DNA of 64,000 bases, taken from assembly GCF_001072375.1 (NCBI RefSeq), contig NZ_JVKV01000109.1:535-64534 (forward strand). Reading direction: 5' to 3'. Positions 9,275 to 17,141 of the stretch are shown piece after piece. The notes under the pieces were generated by a model. It did not search any database and had not been told where the DNA came from. It saw only the letters and a program-made list of their open reading frames with translations. The first letter of the stretch is position 1. Each line of letters starts with the position of its first letter. The stretch comes from Streptococcus pseudopneumoniae. Lineage in GTDB: Bacteria > Bacillota > Bacilli > Lactobacillales > Streptococcaceae. The position numbers and the translations under genes were made by a program.

Positions 9275-9667
9275 ATGTCACAAGCACAATATGCAGGTAC
9301 TGGACGTCGTAAAAACGCTGTTGCACGCGTTCGCCTTGTTCCAGGAACTGGTAAAATCACTGTTAACAAAAAAGATGTTGAAGAGTACATCCCACACGCT
9401 GACCTTCGTCTTGTCATCAACCAACCATTCGCAGTTACTTCAACTGTAGGTTCATACGACGTTTTCGTTAACGTTGTAGGTGGTGGATACGCTGGTCAAG
9501 CAGGAGCTATCCGTCACGGTATCGCTCGTGCCCTTCTTCAAGTAGACCCAGACTTCCGCGATTCATTGAAACGCGCAGGACTTCTTACACGTGACTCACG
9601 TAAAGTTGAACGTAAGAAACCAGGCTTGAAAAAGGCCCGTAAAGCGTCACAATTTAGTAAACGTTAA
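9275..9667 (+). CDS. rpsI: 30S ribosomal protein S9
   Basis: A 130-residue S9 ending in the basic tail [12 protein letters not shown], which reaches the ribosomal P site. The start has AAGGAAAGGA upstream. The last 16 codons (9617-9664) are duplicated 3.2 kb downstream at 12842-12889, where six of them use different synonymous codons and none changes the protein. This suggests that the 3' end of this gene is an integration site for mobile elements and that one of the two copies arrived with an element. Confidence 0.98.
   Translation: MSQAQYAGTGRRKNAVARVRLVPGTGKITVNKKDVEEYIPHADLRLVINQPFAVTSTVGSYDVFVNVVGGGYAGQAGAIRHGIARALLQVDPDFRDSLKRAGLLTRDSRKVERKKPGLKKARKASQFSKR
9617..9665 (+). repeat. rpsI 3' end, first copy of a 49-bp direct repeat (attL-like)
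   Basis: The last 16 codons of rpsI plus one base. The final 19 bases, TCACAATTTAGTAAACGTT, are identical to the second copy at 12842-12890 and could be the crossover core. Upstream of the core there are only synonymous differences. Confidence 0.75.
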
Positions 9668-9686
9668 AACTTATTTACATTTATTA

Positions 9687-9722
9687 AAAGCATTTCGTAT
9701 CAAAAATACGAGATGCTTTTTT
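9687..9722 (+). terminator. Terminator of rplM-rpsI
   Basis: AAAGCATTTCGTAT pairs with ATACGAGATGCTTT around CAAAA, and a T run follows. It is a strong rho-independent terminator 20 bases after rpsI. Confidence 0.92.
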
Positions 9723-9729
9723 CTAGCTT

Positions 9730-10155
9730 AATTTTACAAATTGGATTTTGAAGGACACCATGGACCTATTTTCAAGTTGATAACGACTAGAAATTTGTTC
9801 TGGAGACCATGAAGATTGTAATCGCTCTTTAATTTCCTACTTCAATTCACAGGAGTCTAACTCGATTTTCTTCCCTTCTGCTTCGCCAATTGTTCATTGT
9901 GTGTTTGTGCTGCTTGTGCAGAGTAAGTGTCATTACCACACTTAATTCTCTTGAGAAGGTTGATTTGTGAACGCCTAATTTTCTAGCTATTTGGCAGGGT
10001 TTGAGACCTAATTCTAGGTAAGTCTCTATCTTAATTCGCTCAATTATGGTAATATGATGGTAGCTTATAGATTTCTCCCGTGTTCTGTTTAGTGTGGTTA
10101 CTTACAGTTTACACGAGATTGGGCTCTATGAGTTTTTTGTTGCACTATATTTTAC
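9730..10155 (-). pseudogene. Relic of an IS30-family transposase (N-terminal part)
   Basis: On the minus strand the helix-turn-helix start of an IS30-type transposase is readable: ERIKIETYLELGLKP, then QIARKLGVHKSTFSR, then in another frame CGNDTYSAQAAQTHNEQLAK and QKGRKSS before a stop. The frame change, stop codons and absence of the DDE catalytic part show that it is dead. No intact terminal inverted repeats were identified. It lies inside the segment bounded by the two rpsI 3' ends, beside gshF. Confidence 0.75.
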
Positions 10156-10169
10156 CATTTATCAAATAT

Positions 10170-10203
10170 AAAAAAGTAAGCTCAGAAAATCTCTGAGCTT
10201 ATT
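10170..10203 (-). terminator. Terminator of gshF
   Basis: AAGCTCAGA and TCTGAGCTT (10178-10200) pair around AAATC. Read on the minus strand, a T run follows. It overlaps the last codons of gshF. Confidence 0.85.
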
Positions 10204-10204
10204 C

Positions 10205-12451
10205 TCATATCTCTCCAAACAACTTCCGTAAAATTTTCGGTGTGATACGTTGTCCTGGCCCTACGTAAGTATAGGCGTGCAGGTACATGGCAGGATTGAA
10301 GTTGAGTTCGATACAGGTGCAATTTGGTAGCTCCTTACTAGCAGGCTTGGTGTAGTCTGGGATAATCAAATCGACTCCACAGGCCCAAGCCCCCATAGCA
10401 GTCGCCATATCGGCAGCTAGTTGTTTGTAACTCTCGCCCATCTGGTCAGTCATGTCAATGGAGTCGCCTCCAGTTGAGATATTAGAATTACCACGCAGAA
10501 AGGTTTGTCTACCTTTAGGCAAGACTGTATCAGGTGTGTAACCCTGCTGTTCCAACATGAGTAATTCAATATCACCCAGATTGATGATTTCAAGAGGTGA
10601 GCGATGGTCGCGACCACGCAGAGGGTCTTGGTTTTTCTTTTCGACTAATTCTCGGATGCTTGAGCTTCCGTCGCCTACGACATTGGCCGCGACGCGGAGC
10701 AGGACAGCCTCGCATTTTCCATCCAAGATAAAGAAACGGTACTCGGTCCCTGCCACAAACTCCTCGACTAGCACATGGCTATCTTCCGAAAAGGCGATGT
10801 CTAGGGCTTTTTCATAGCCAGAAAGGCTTGTTGGCTCTTGGAAGATGGAAATGCCCAGACCGAAGTTGGTGGATTTGGGTTTGACAACAATAGCAGAGTT
10901 GGCTATTTGTCCGTAGTACCGCAAGGCATCGTCCTTGTTAGCAAATTCTGCTCCCGCAGGTACTGGAAAACCAGCCTTGTCCAAAATCTTTTTGGTCACA
11001 ACCTTATTAGCCATGGCCAGTGGAATTACGTAGTTATCTTTGGATGTCATGTTGCCATTTTTGATGTACTCCACATGGTCACCATGCCAGAGTTTGAGAA
11101 ATTGGTCTTCCTCATCTAAAATTTCTACGTTCAAGCCCAGCTGAATGGCGTCAAAGAGAATCATTTGGGTGGAGAGTTCCATGTTTTCATAGCCTTTGAG
11201 GGCATAAGGTGCTGTCCAAGCATAGTCATGAAAGGCTTGTCCTTGTTGTTGGCCAAATTTTTCAAGGGACCCTTCTTCAACCTGCTCTGCTATTTTTCCA
11301 GAAAGGGTCAAACGTGGATCAAGAAGAGAGGCCTCCACCTTAGTGATAAGCTGGCTATAATAGTCATCCAGTCCAAAGTGAGCGACGATGTCCTTCATGG
11401 CTGTCACGATAGGTTTAGGGTCAGCCTCTTTAGGAAGTGGTGTGTGGGGATGGCTGAGAGCGATTTGGTTGTTGAGAGTAGCAGCTACTGCCAATTCTTC
11501 GTCGACTTGCTCCATGTCGTCTAGCCACAAGAGTGCGAGTGCAAAGAGGTGGGTGGTGTCTAGTGTTTCTTGGCTGATTGCCAGTGGCTCAAAGGGGTTG
11601 AGGTCAAAGTTGCGGAACTCTAGATAGGAGATGCCCTTAGTCAAAAAGTCCCGGCTAGTCTTAGCACCGCGTAAACGGATGGCAGAGTAAAATTCTTTTT
11701 CAGAGGACAGTTGCCCAGTTCCAACAGCGTTTTCGATGTCGGTCACGTATTGCTCCAGTGAAGAGAAGGAAATGTGAACATCGGGGGCATTGACATAGCC
11801 GTAGTTGGAGTTACGAATCGACCGCACGCAACCAATTTCATCTGTCAAAAACCCTTTTTCTGCTAGCGGGCTTGCTCCGTAAAGGTAGGTCAAGAGCCAG
11901 CGATAACACAAGAAGTTCTGAGCTAACTTGAGATAGAGGGCATTCTTGAAGGTCAGTAAATCGTCATAGTCACTGACTTCAAAGAGCTGCTGGGTCAGAT
12001 CTTTGCCGAGTTCAAAATTATAGTGAATTCCAGATATGGACTGGAGCAATTTGCCGTAGCGTTCTGCCAAACCAACTCGGTATTGATACTCGTAGTCACT
12101 TTCCAACTGGGCAATCTGAATCTCTTCTTCTACAATCACAGGTGGCATGGATAAAGGCCAAAGATATTCTGACTTATCCATTGAGCGAATAGCCACATCG
12201 GTGATGGCCCCGAGGAAGCGACGAGCTTCCGTGGTCGACTGTGCTACCGGTGTAATGAGCTCTAGTTGAGGTTCGCTATAATCTGTCTGGATATAGGGAT
12301 GGAAACTGCGAGAACCCAATTTTTCAGGGTGTGGCGTTTGAGCGACACGGCCTTCAGTATTGATTCGTAGAGATTCGCGCTCCAGACCAAAGGTAGCTTG
12401 TAAGATGGGAGTATTTGGGGATAATTTTTGAAATACGTTTGATAGGTTCAT
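10205..12451 (-). CDS. gshF: Bifunctional glutathione synthase GshF (glutamate-cysteine ligase / glutathione synthetase)
   Basis: A 748-residue fusion enzyme of normal length for GshF. The N-terminal glutamate-cysteine ligase half (about 1-470) begins ILQATFGLERESLRIN. The C-terminal ATP-grasp half (about 480-748) contains VVKPKSTNFGLGISIF and ELNFNPAMYLHAYT. It makes glutathione from Glu, Cys and Gly in the cytoplasm. As I recall, pneumococcus lacks this gene and imports glutathione, so it is accessory in this group. It sits alone between two copies of the rpsI 3' end, beside an IS relic, which suggests arrival on an integrative element. The ribosome binding site is weak. Confidence 0.95.
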   Translation of the reverse strand: MNLSNVFQKLSPNTPILQATFGLERESLRINTEGRVAQTPHPEKLGSRSFHPYIQTDYSEPQLELITPVAQSTTEARRFLGAITDVAIRSMDKSEYLWPLSMPPVIVEEEIQIAQLESDYEYQYRVGLAERYGKLLQSISGIHYNFELGKDLTQQLFEVSDYDDLLTFKNALYLKLAQNFLCYRWLLTYLYGASPLAEKGFLTDEIGCVRSIRNSNYGYVNAPDVHISFSSLEQYVTDIENAVGTGQLSSEKEFYSAIRLRGAKTSRDFLTKGISYLEFRNFDLNPFEPLAISQETLDTTHLFALALLWLDDMEQVDEELAVAATLNNQIALSHPHTPLPKEADPKPIVTAMKDIVAHFGLDDYYSQLITKVEASLLDPRLTLSGKIAEQVEEGSLEKFGQQQGQAFHDYAWTAPYALKGYENMELSTQMILFDAIQLGLNVEILDEEDQFLKLWHGDHVEYIKNGNMTSKDNYVIPLAMANKVVTKKILDKAGFPVPAGAEFANKDDALRYYGQIANSAIVVKPKSTNFGLGISIFQEPTSLSGYEKALDIAFSEDSHVLVEEFVAGTEYRFFILDGKCEAVLLRVAANVVGDGSSSIRELVEKKNQDPLRGRDHRSPLEIINLGDIELLMLEQQGYTPDTVLPKGRQTFLRGNSNISTGGDSIDMTDQMGESYKQLAADMATAMGAWACGVDLIIPDYTKPASKELPNCTCIELNFNPAMYLHAYTYVGPGQRITPKILRKLFGEI

Positions 12452-12483
12452 GATTTGGCCTCGAAATAATTAGTTTCTCTATT

Positions 12484-12511
12484 ATTTTATCAGTTTGTTA
12501 AATAAACTCAA
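12484..12511 (-). promoter_or_regulatory. Probable gshF promoter
   Basis: On the minus strand TTGAGT (plus 12506-12511), a 16-base spacer and TAAAAT (plus 12484-12489), about 33 bases upstream of the gshF start. Confidence 0.55.
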
Positions 12512-12555
12512 CTTTCTGCTACGGAGATGGAGAAGGAAATGCTCGGACGAATTGA

Positions 12556-12730
12556 CTATTTACTTGCATTAAATATAAGCAAAAGCATTAGTAGAAGTAT
12601 TGAAACTACACCTAATAGTTTTTTCCCCACACTCAATCTCTCATTTCTGTCTTTTTTTCGTAGACAGTTATAAAGTCGATCAGAATAAACCTTGTAAGTG
12701 TATAAGTTAATTCTTACAGACCTAAACTAT
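12556..12730 (-). pseudogene. Possible relic of a small membrane protein
   Basis: One minus-strand frame stays open for about 56 codons without a convincing start, ending at 12556. It reads SVRINLYTYKVYSDRLYNC, then a charged stretch, then a hydrophobic helix (KLLGVVSILLLMLLLIF) and a stop. This looks like the truncated C-terminal end of a membrane protein. I do not recognise the family. The remainder of 12512-12841 shows nothing else. Confidence 0.25.
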
Positions 12731-12841
12731 TCCCCTATTTAAAAAATAATGATTCATATTTTATGAAATTAATTAGTAGATATAGTTCTGAAAAGCCGTT
12801 ATATTACGCTGTTTTTAGTCCAACTGAAATCCATATTTTCC

Positions 12842-12890
12842 AAACCAGGTCTTAAGAAAGCTCGTAAAGCATCACAATTTAGTAAACGTT
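12842..12890 (+). repeat. Second, synonymously diverged rpsI 3' end (attR-like)
   Basis: This encodes the same 16 C-terminal residues of S9 as rpsI ([16 protein letters not shown]). The codons differ at GGC/GGT, TTG/CTT, AAA/AAG, AAG/AAA, GCC/GCT and GCG/GCA, and the stop codon is lost. No S9 coding sequence precedes it. Elements that integrate into the 3' end of a housekeeping gene carry a protein-preserving copy of that end, which would explain the pattern. ICE/IME insertion at rpsI is known in streptococci. Confidence 0.8.
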
Positions 12891-12915
12891 CTTCGAGAGA
12901 ATTACAATACTTACA

Positions 12916-12944
12916 AAGAGCACCTTTCGAGGTGTTCTTTTTTG
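12916..12944 (+). terminator. Terminator beside the second rpsI end
   Basis: AAGAGCACCT and AGGTGTTCTT pair around TTCG, and a T run follows. It lies 25 bases past the second rpsI 3' end and may be the ancestral rpsI terminator. Confidence 0.85.
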
Positions 12945-13071
12945 TACTTTCTTACTAAATTGGTGCAATTGACACAGTTGTTGCGACTTTAGTCGCTTAC
13001 AAATGTGGCTGCAATCTGACAAAGTCAGTTGCCTCAAAACGTTAATCAACACGATTATGTCAACGTTTACA

Positions 13072-13105
13072 GACATTCAAGAATATACTCTTGGATGTCT
13101 TTTTT
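13072..13105 (+). terminator. Orphan terminator
   Basis: GACATTCAAGA pairs with TCTTGGATGTC and a long T run follows. No plus-strand gene ends just before it, so it is probably a leftover of a lost gene or element. The rest of 12945-13142 holds no gene that I can support. Confidence 0.75.
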
Positions 13106-13142
13106 GTTTCAAAAAATCAAAGTTCACTCCAAATTAACCCCA

Positions 13143-13334
13143 TCAATTTTTTAAACTACGAAACGCAATATCACCTACAGTTTGATTGACTTTATCTTTG
13201 GTATTAACGTAAGTTTTTGTAATTTCTTTATCACTATGAGTAAGAGCTTCTGAAATAGCCTCAAGAGAAATACCTGCTTGTTTAGCAAGATGTTGGAGTT
13301 TATGAGGACCTTGCTGGATATTATTTTTCTTCAT
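13143..13334 (-). pseudogene. C-terminal relic of a tyrosine recombinase (integrase)
   Basis: The minus-strand fragment of about 64 residues matches the end of a phage/ICE integrase. Box II is present as HKLQH (the usual HxLRH with the catalytic Arg changed to Gln). It is followed by AGISLEAISEALTHSD with the second conserved His, and TKTYVNT with the tyrosine nucleophile. The catalytic N-terminal two thirds are gone. Its 3' end faces the second rpsI end, as expected for an integrase next to its attachment site. This is strong circumstantial support that the region is an element scar. Confidence 0.8.
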
Positions 13335-13459
13335 AGTATGTTGTGTTATAATGTAGATACGATATGAAAAAATTAAGATAGCTCTGTAAATTCTGTAAAT
13401 GTCACTTTGTGTGAACATGAGTAAATTTGAGTTTAGAGAATGATAGGAGATGGTTTACA

Positions 13460-13972
13460 ATGATAAGGTTAGAGTTGATGTCTGAAGAAAATAGTATAGA
13501 TATTTATTCTTTTGAAAAAGAAAATCGGGAGTATTTTGAGCGAAGTTTACCTCCTAGACCAGCTCACTATTTTGACTTAGAAGGTTTTAAAGAAATTACA
13601 AGGGAATTGTTAAGGGAACAAGAGAGCCATGATGTCTACATGCATCTTATTAGAGATGCACAAGGCATTATGGTCGGAAGAATCAATTTAAGTATTTTAG
13701 GGAAGGATAGAAAAACAGCAGAACTTGGATATAGGATTGGAGAAAATGTTACTAATTTAGGATATGCAAGCGAAGCAGTTAAACTCGTTTTAGAAAAGGC
13801 CTTTACTACTTATGGTTTACATAAGATTATCGCAGGGACAGCAACGGACAATCTGGCTTCTCAGAGAGTGCTTTTAAAAAATGGTTTCACCTTTAGTAAA
13901 AACATAGAAAATGACTTTCAAATGCATAACGAGTGGATTCATACGGCAGTATTTGAGATAAGGAATCTATAG
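13460..13972 (+). CDS. GNAT-family N-acetyltransferase (RimJ/RimL type)
   Basis: A 170-residue acetyltransferase. The acetyl-CoA binding region is visible (AELGYRIGENVTNLGYASEA, then LGLHKI-like YGLHKIIAGTATDNLASQRV and LLKNGFT). The family transfers acetyl groups to protein N-termini or small amines; the substrate is unknown. ATG 13460 is chosen because AGGAG lies nine bases upstream; an in-frame start at 13427 is less likely. It sits directly upstream of the hdiR promoter and may be transcribed separately. Confidence 0.85.
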   Translation: MIRLELMSEENSIDIYSFEKENREYFERSLPPRPAHYFDLEGFKEITRELLREQESHDVYMHLIRDAQGIMVGRINLSILGKDRKTAELGYRIGENVTNLGYASEAVKLVLEKAFTTYGLHKIIAGTATDNLASQRVLLKNGFTFSKNIENDFQMHNEWIHTAVFEIRNL

Positions 13973-14013
13973 CATTATCATTACCAGTCGTTTGCCAAAA
14001 CTCAACATTCCCA

Positions 14014-14043
14014 GTAGACATTTGTCTACTTTTTTTATATAAT
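14014..14043 (+). promoter_or_regulatory. hdiR promoter with overlapping palindromic operator
   Basis: TAGACA (14015-14020), a 17-base spacer and TATAAT (14038-14043) make a near-consensus promoter. The -35 lies inside the palindrome GTAGACATTTGTCTAC (14014-14029; 7-base arms). A LexA/HdiR-like repressor is encoded downstream, so the palindrome is a good candidate for an autorepression site. Ten-base arms AAAACTCAAC and GTTGAGTTTT also flank the promoter (about 13997-14070). Confidence 0.65.
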
Positions 14044-14117
14044 AAAACTAAACCAAAACGGTTGAGTTTTAAAAATAGAGTCAACCTACGTTGAAACATC
14101 ACACTAGGAGGGAAGTC

Positions 14118-14804
14118 ATGTACCAACCAGAAAAACTCAAGATTCGGAGAAAAGAGTTAAAGCTAACACAGAAGGAAATTGCAGAGCAGCTTGACATTAG
14201 TTTTCAGGCTTATTCGGCTTGGGAACGTGGTGTCAAGGAGCCTTCTAAAGAGAAGGTTTCACAACTAGAAGAGATTTTAAAAGTACCAAAAGGTTATTTC
14301 ACCCAAATTGAGATTGTTCGTATCTATAATAGCCTCTCTAGCCAAGGGAAAGAAAAGGTGGTAGTCTATGCTCGCAACCTGGTTCAAGAAGAACAAGCTA
14401 AGAAGGTGGTAACCATGCCAGAAAAACTTTTCGAGTATCATGTCTACGAACGCATGTCGGCTGGTATCGGAGCTTCGGTTTATGATGATCGGAATTTTGA
14501 TACGGTTTACTTTAATGAGGAACTAGCTCACGATTTTGCTTCCTGGGTGTCTGGAGATTCCATGGAACCCAAATATCAAAATGGTTCCGTGGCTCTGATT
14601 CGAGAGACAGGATTTGATTATGATGGTGCTGTCTATGCAGTGGTTTGCAACAACCAGACCTATATCAAACGGGTCTATCGAGAGGCAGAAGGTTTACGTC
14701 TGGTCTCAATCAATCCTAAATACAAGGATATTTTTATCTCCTATGAGGAAGATCCGCGGATTGTAGGCATTATCGTGGGTAATTTTGTACCGATGGAGGG
14801 ATAG
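14118..14804 (+). CDS. hdiR: HdiR/LexA-like self-cleaving transcriptional repressor
   Basis: A 228-residue protein. Residues 5-57 form an XRE-type helix-turn-helix, and residues about 110-225 a LexA-like S24 domain. The self-cleavage pair Ala115-Gly116, the catalytic Ser148 (in SGDSMEP) and Lys184 (in YIKR) are all in place. On DNA damage, RecA filaments trigger cleavage and derepress the operon. ATG 14118 has AGGAGGGAAG upstream and gives the usual MYQPEKLKIRR start. It is immediately followed by umuC (start 14808), and the group matches the streptococcal hdiR-umuC-ORF3-ORF4 UV-response cassette described in S. uberis. Confidence 0.92.
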   Translation: MYQPEKLKIRRKELKLTQKEIAEQLDISFQAYSAWERGVKEPSKEKVSQLEEILKVPKGYFTQIEIVRIYNSLSSQGKEKVVVYARNLVQEEQAKKVVTMPEKLFEYHVYERMSAGIGASVYDDRNFDTVYFNEELAHDFASWVSGDSMEPKYQNGSVALIRETGFDYDGAVYAVVCNNQTYIKRVYREAEGLRLVSINPKYKDIFISYEEDPRIVGIIVGNFVPMEG

Positions 14805-14807
14805 GCT

Positions 14808-16223
14808 ATGGGCTACTTTGATTATTCCAGAGAGCCCAAAAGTGATATTGCCTTTATCGATATGAAGTCCTTTTATGCCAGTGTTGAGTGTGTGGAAAGA
14901 GGGCTTCATCCTCTTAAAACTTCCCTTTGTGTTATGAGTCGGGCGGATAATTCTGTTGGGCTTATTCTTGCCTCCTCGCCTATGTTTAAAAAGGTCTTTG
15001 GAAAAGCAAATGTAGGCCGTGCTCATGACCTGCCTTTTGATATCAAGACGCGCAAATTTTCCTACTACAATGCTAAGAAACAAGGCCTACCTACGGGTTC
15101 AGCTTATGTGAAATTTATCGAGGATTGGGCTCGGGTGAGCGTCATTGTCCCTCCTCGGATGGACAAGTATATCGCAGTTAATATGGAAATCCAACGAATC
15201 TTTCAGAACTATGGCAGTCCAGATGATATTTATCCTTATTCAATTGATGAAGGCTTTATTGATCTAACCAGTTCGCTCAATTATTTTGTCCCAGATCAGC
15301 AGATTTCTCGTAAAGATAAGCTGGACATGCTTTCGGCTCGTATCCAGAGAGATATCTGGCGGCAGACCGGGATTTACTCGACAGTCGGCATGTCTAACGC
15401 TAATCCTCTGCTTGCTAAGTTGGCCTTGGATAATGAAGCCAAGCACACACCGACTATGCGAGCCAATTGGTCTTACCAAGATGTGGAGGATAAGGTCTGG
15501 TCCATTCCAAAGATGACCGACTTTTGGGGGATTGGGCATCGGATGGAGAAGCGCTTAAATAGCTTGGAAATCTATTCGATTAAGGAATTAGCCAATAGCA
15601 ATCCTGATGTCCTGAAGAAGGAGCTTGGCCAAGCTGGACTACGCTTGTGGTTTCATGCCAATGGAATAGATGAGAGTAATGTTCATAAGCCTTATAAGCC
15701 AAAATCTCACGGCTTAGGCAATTCGCAAATTTTACCGAGAGACTATGTCAAGCAGCGAGATATCGAAGTTATCTTCCGAGAGATGGCTGAGCAGGTGGCT
15801 ATCAGGCTTCGACGGGCCAGAAAGAAGACGACAGTTGTGTCTATTCATCTTGGATTTTCTAAGCAGGAACAAAAACGCTCCATCCATACCCAGATGAAGG
15901 TTGAGCCGACCAATAATACCAGTCTTTTAGTCAGTTATGTACTGAAATTATTCCATAGCAAATATACTTCTGGAGCTGTCAGGAGTGTAGCCGTTAGTTA
16001 TTCAGGATTGATGGACGAGTCCTTTTCTTTAATTTCCCTTTTTGATGATGTTGACAAGCTAGAAAAAGAAGAAAGGCTCCAGACTGCCATTGATTCCATT
16101 CGAGAACAATTCGGCTTTACTTCCCTTTTGAAGGCAACTGCCTTAGAGGATGCATCGAGAAGTATTGCCAGAAGTAAGCTGATCGGAGGGCACTCTGCTG
16201 GAGGATTAGATGGACTAAAATGA
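14808..16223 (+). CDS. umuC: Y-family error-prone DNA polymerase (UmuC-like)
   Basis: A 471-residue translesion polymerase. Catalytic acidic residues are present: Asp18 in FIDMKSFYASVE, and Asp146-Glu147 in SIDEGFID. Finger, thumb and little-finger regions follow, with a helix-hairpin-helix near GIGHRMEKRLNSL. It copies damaged DNA with low fidelity and is probably induced after HdiR cleavage. It starts 4 bases after hdiR, and its stop overlaps the next start (ATGA), so the operon is tightly coupled. A decayed relative lies downstream at 17142-17320. Confidence 0.93.
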   Translation: MGYFDYSREPKSDIAFIDMKSFYASVECVERGLHPLKTSLCVMSRADNSVGLILASSPMFKKVFGKANVGRAHDLPFDIKTRKFSYYNAKKQGLPTGSAYVKFIEDWARVSVIVPPRMDKYIAVNMEIQRIFQNYGSPDDIYPYSIDEGFIDLTSSLNYFVPDQQISRKDKLDMLSARIQRDIWRQTGIYSTVGMSNANPLLAKLALDNEAKHTPTMRANWSYQDVEDKVWSIPKMTDFWGIGHRMEKRLNSLEIYSIKELANSNPDVLKKELGQAGLRLWFHANGIDESNVHKPYKPKSHGLGNSQILPRDYVKQRDIEVIFREMAEQVAIRLRRARKKTTVVSIHLGFSKQEQKRSIHTQMKVEPTNNTSLLVSYVLKLFHSKYTSGAVRSVAVSYSGLMDESFSLISLFDDVDKLEKEERLQTAIDSIREQFGFTSLLKATALEDASRSIARSKLIGGHSAGGLDGLK

Positions 16224-16582
16224 TTGATCGCTCTTATTTGCCCTTCCAATCCGCGAGGGATTATCAAGATCCAGGCATGCAGAAGTGGATGGGCTTTTTT
16301 CTATCGGAGCATACGAGTTCACTCAGTGCAGAAAAAAATCGTGTCGATTTATCAACAGATTTGAATCCAGTTGAGAAATTGTTGCTGCTTTCCCAGCTCT
16401 ACGTTGGACGACAAAAAGGCTCTTTTGTTGTCAAGGAGAAAAATCATAAAGGCACGATATTGGGTGAAGTAAGAGCATTATCCCCCGAAGAAATCTCTGT
16501 TAGAACGGATGAAGGCTATCGATTAATAAGGGTAGATGATATTCTCACAATCCAACTTTGTCAGGAGGAAGTTGATGACTAG
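16220..16582 (+). CDS. YolD-like protein of the UmuC cassette (ORF3)
   Basis: A 120-residue cytoplasmic protein with a YolD-like C-terminal half (about 62-115) and the N-terminal signature MIDRSYLPFQSARDYQD. YolD-like proteins are often encoded beside Y-family polymerases and are thought to aid or modulate the polymerase; the mechanism is unknown. It overlaps umuC by four bases and the next gene by eight, so all four genes form one damage-inducible operon. Confidence 0.82.
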   Translation: MIDRSYLPFQSARDYQDPGMQKWMGFFLSEHTSSLSAEKNRVDLSTDLNPVEKLLLLSQLYVGRQKGSFVVKEKNHKGTILGEVRALSPEEISVRTDEGYRLIRVDDILTIQLCQEEVDD

Positions 16583-16853
16583 AAAAGAGTTATATGAAAA
16601 CAAATTGCAGATGGATTACTTCTCAGATGACTACATTCGTTTTGAGGAAGATTTCCAAAAATACTCTGCCATGAATGTACCCTTGACTTTCTTGATTGAT
16701 GATATTCTGCGAACCATGGCTATCAACCAAAAGGACTACTTTGTCTTGAACAAGGAAAATGCCAAGGACGGCAGAGATCATTATTATTATTTTGAGATAG
16801 ATTATCGCGTAGGATGTAGAAGTTTTCACTATAAAAAGCATGTGAATAGATAA
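16575..16853 (+). CDS. Small conserved protein of the UmuC cassette (ORF4)
   Basis: A 92-residue protein starting MTRKELYENKLQMDYFSDDY, rich in acidic and aromatic residues, with no transmembrane segment. I know of no biochemical function; it is the usual fourth gene of streptococcal hdiR-umuC cassettes. The start at 16575 is supported by CAGGAGGA just upstream and by an 8-base overlap with ORF3. Confidence 0.75.
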   Translation: MTRKELYENKLQMDYFSDDYIRFEEDFQKYSAMNVPLTFLIDDILRTMAINQKDYFVLNKENAKDGRDHYYYFEIDYRVGCRSFHYKKHVNR

Positions 16854-17141
16854 TTTGAACGCTACGACAGATGAAGCCTATATTTATTTTGAAAATAAAT
16901 TACCCAGTGAATTAGCCCCCCTAACAGAGAGTGCTAAAACATCATAAATTCATCAAGTGATTTCGAAAATTTTGAGAATAACGGAAAAAAGGTTAAAAAT
17001 GTTTGATCAGTAGATAAATATATTGATGACTATATTTTTTATTATATTGTAAAATAAAAATTTCTCTCCACAAGAATACAAAGACTAGTAGATTTAAGAA
17101 TGTATAGACCCCGAAAGTTAAATTTTTCGGGGGTGTAGTAC
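16854..17141 (+). other. Gene-less AT-rich stretch after the UmuC cassette
   Basis: No start-bearing gene was found. One frame is open at 16846-16947 but lacks a convincing start. A hairpin CCCCGAAA/TTTCGGGG (17109-17132) has no T run on either strand, so I do not call it a terminator. Confidence 0.5.

Noticed and set aside
12879-13076. Minus-strand open frame of 65 codons
   Set aside because: It runs through the second rpsI end and a terminator, has no ribosome binding site and no recognisable domain.
16846-16947. Possible short gene after the UmuC cassette
   Set aside because: About 30 codons, only a weak TTG start, no ribosome binding site, family unknown.
17109-17132. Hairpin CCCCGAAA/TTTCGGGG as terminator
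   Set aside because: No T run follows on either strand.
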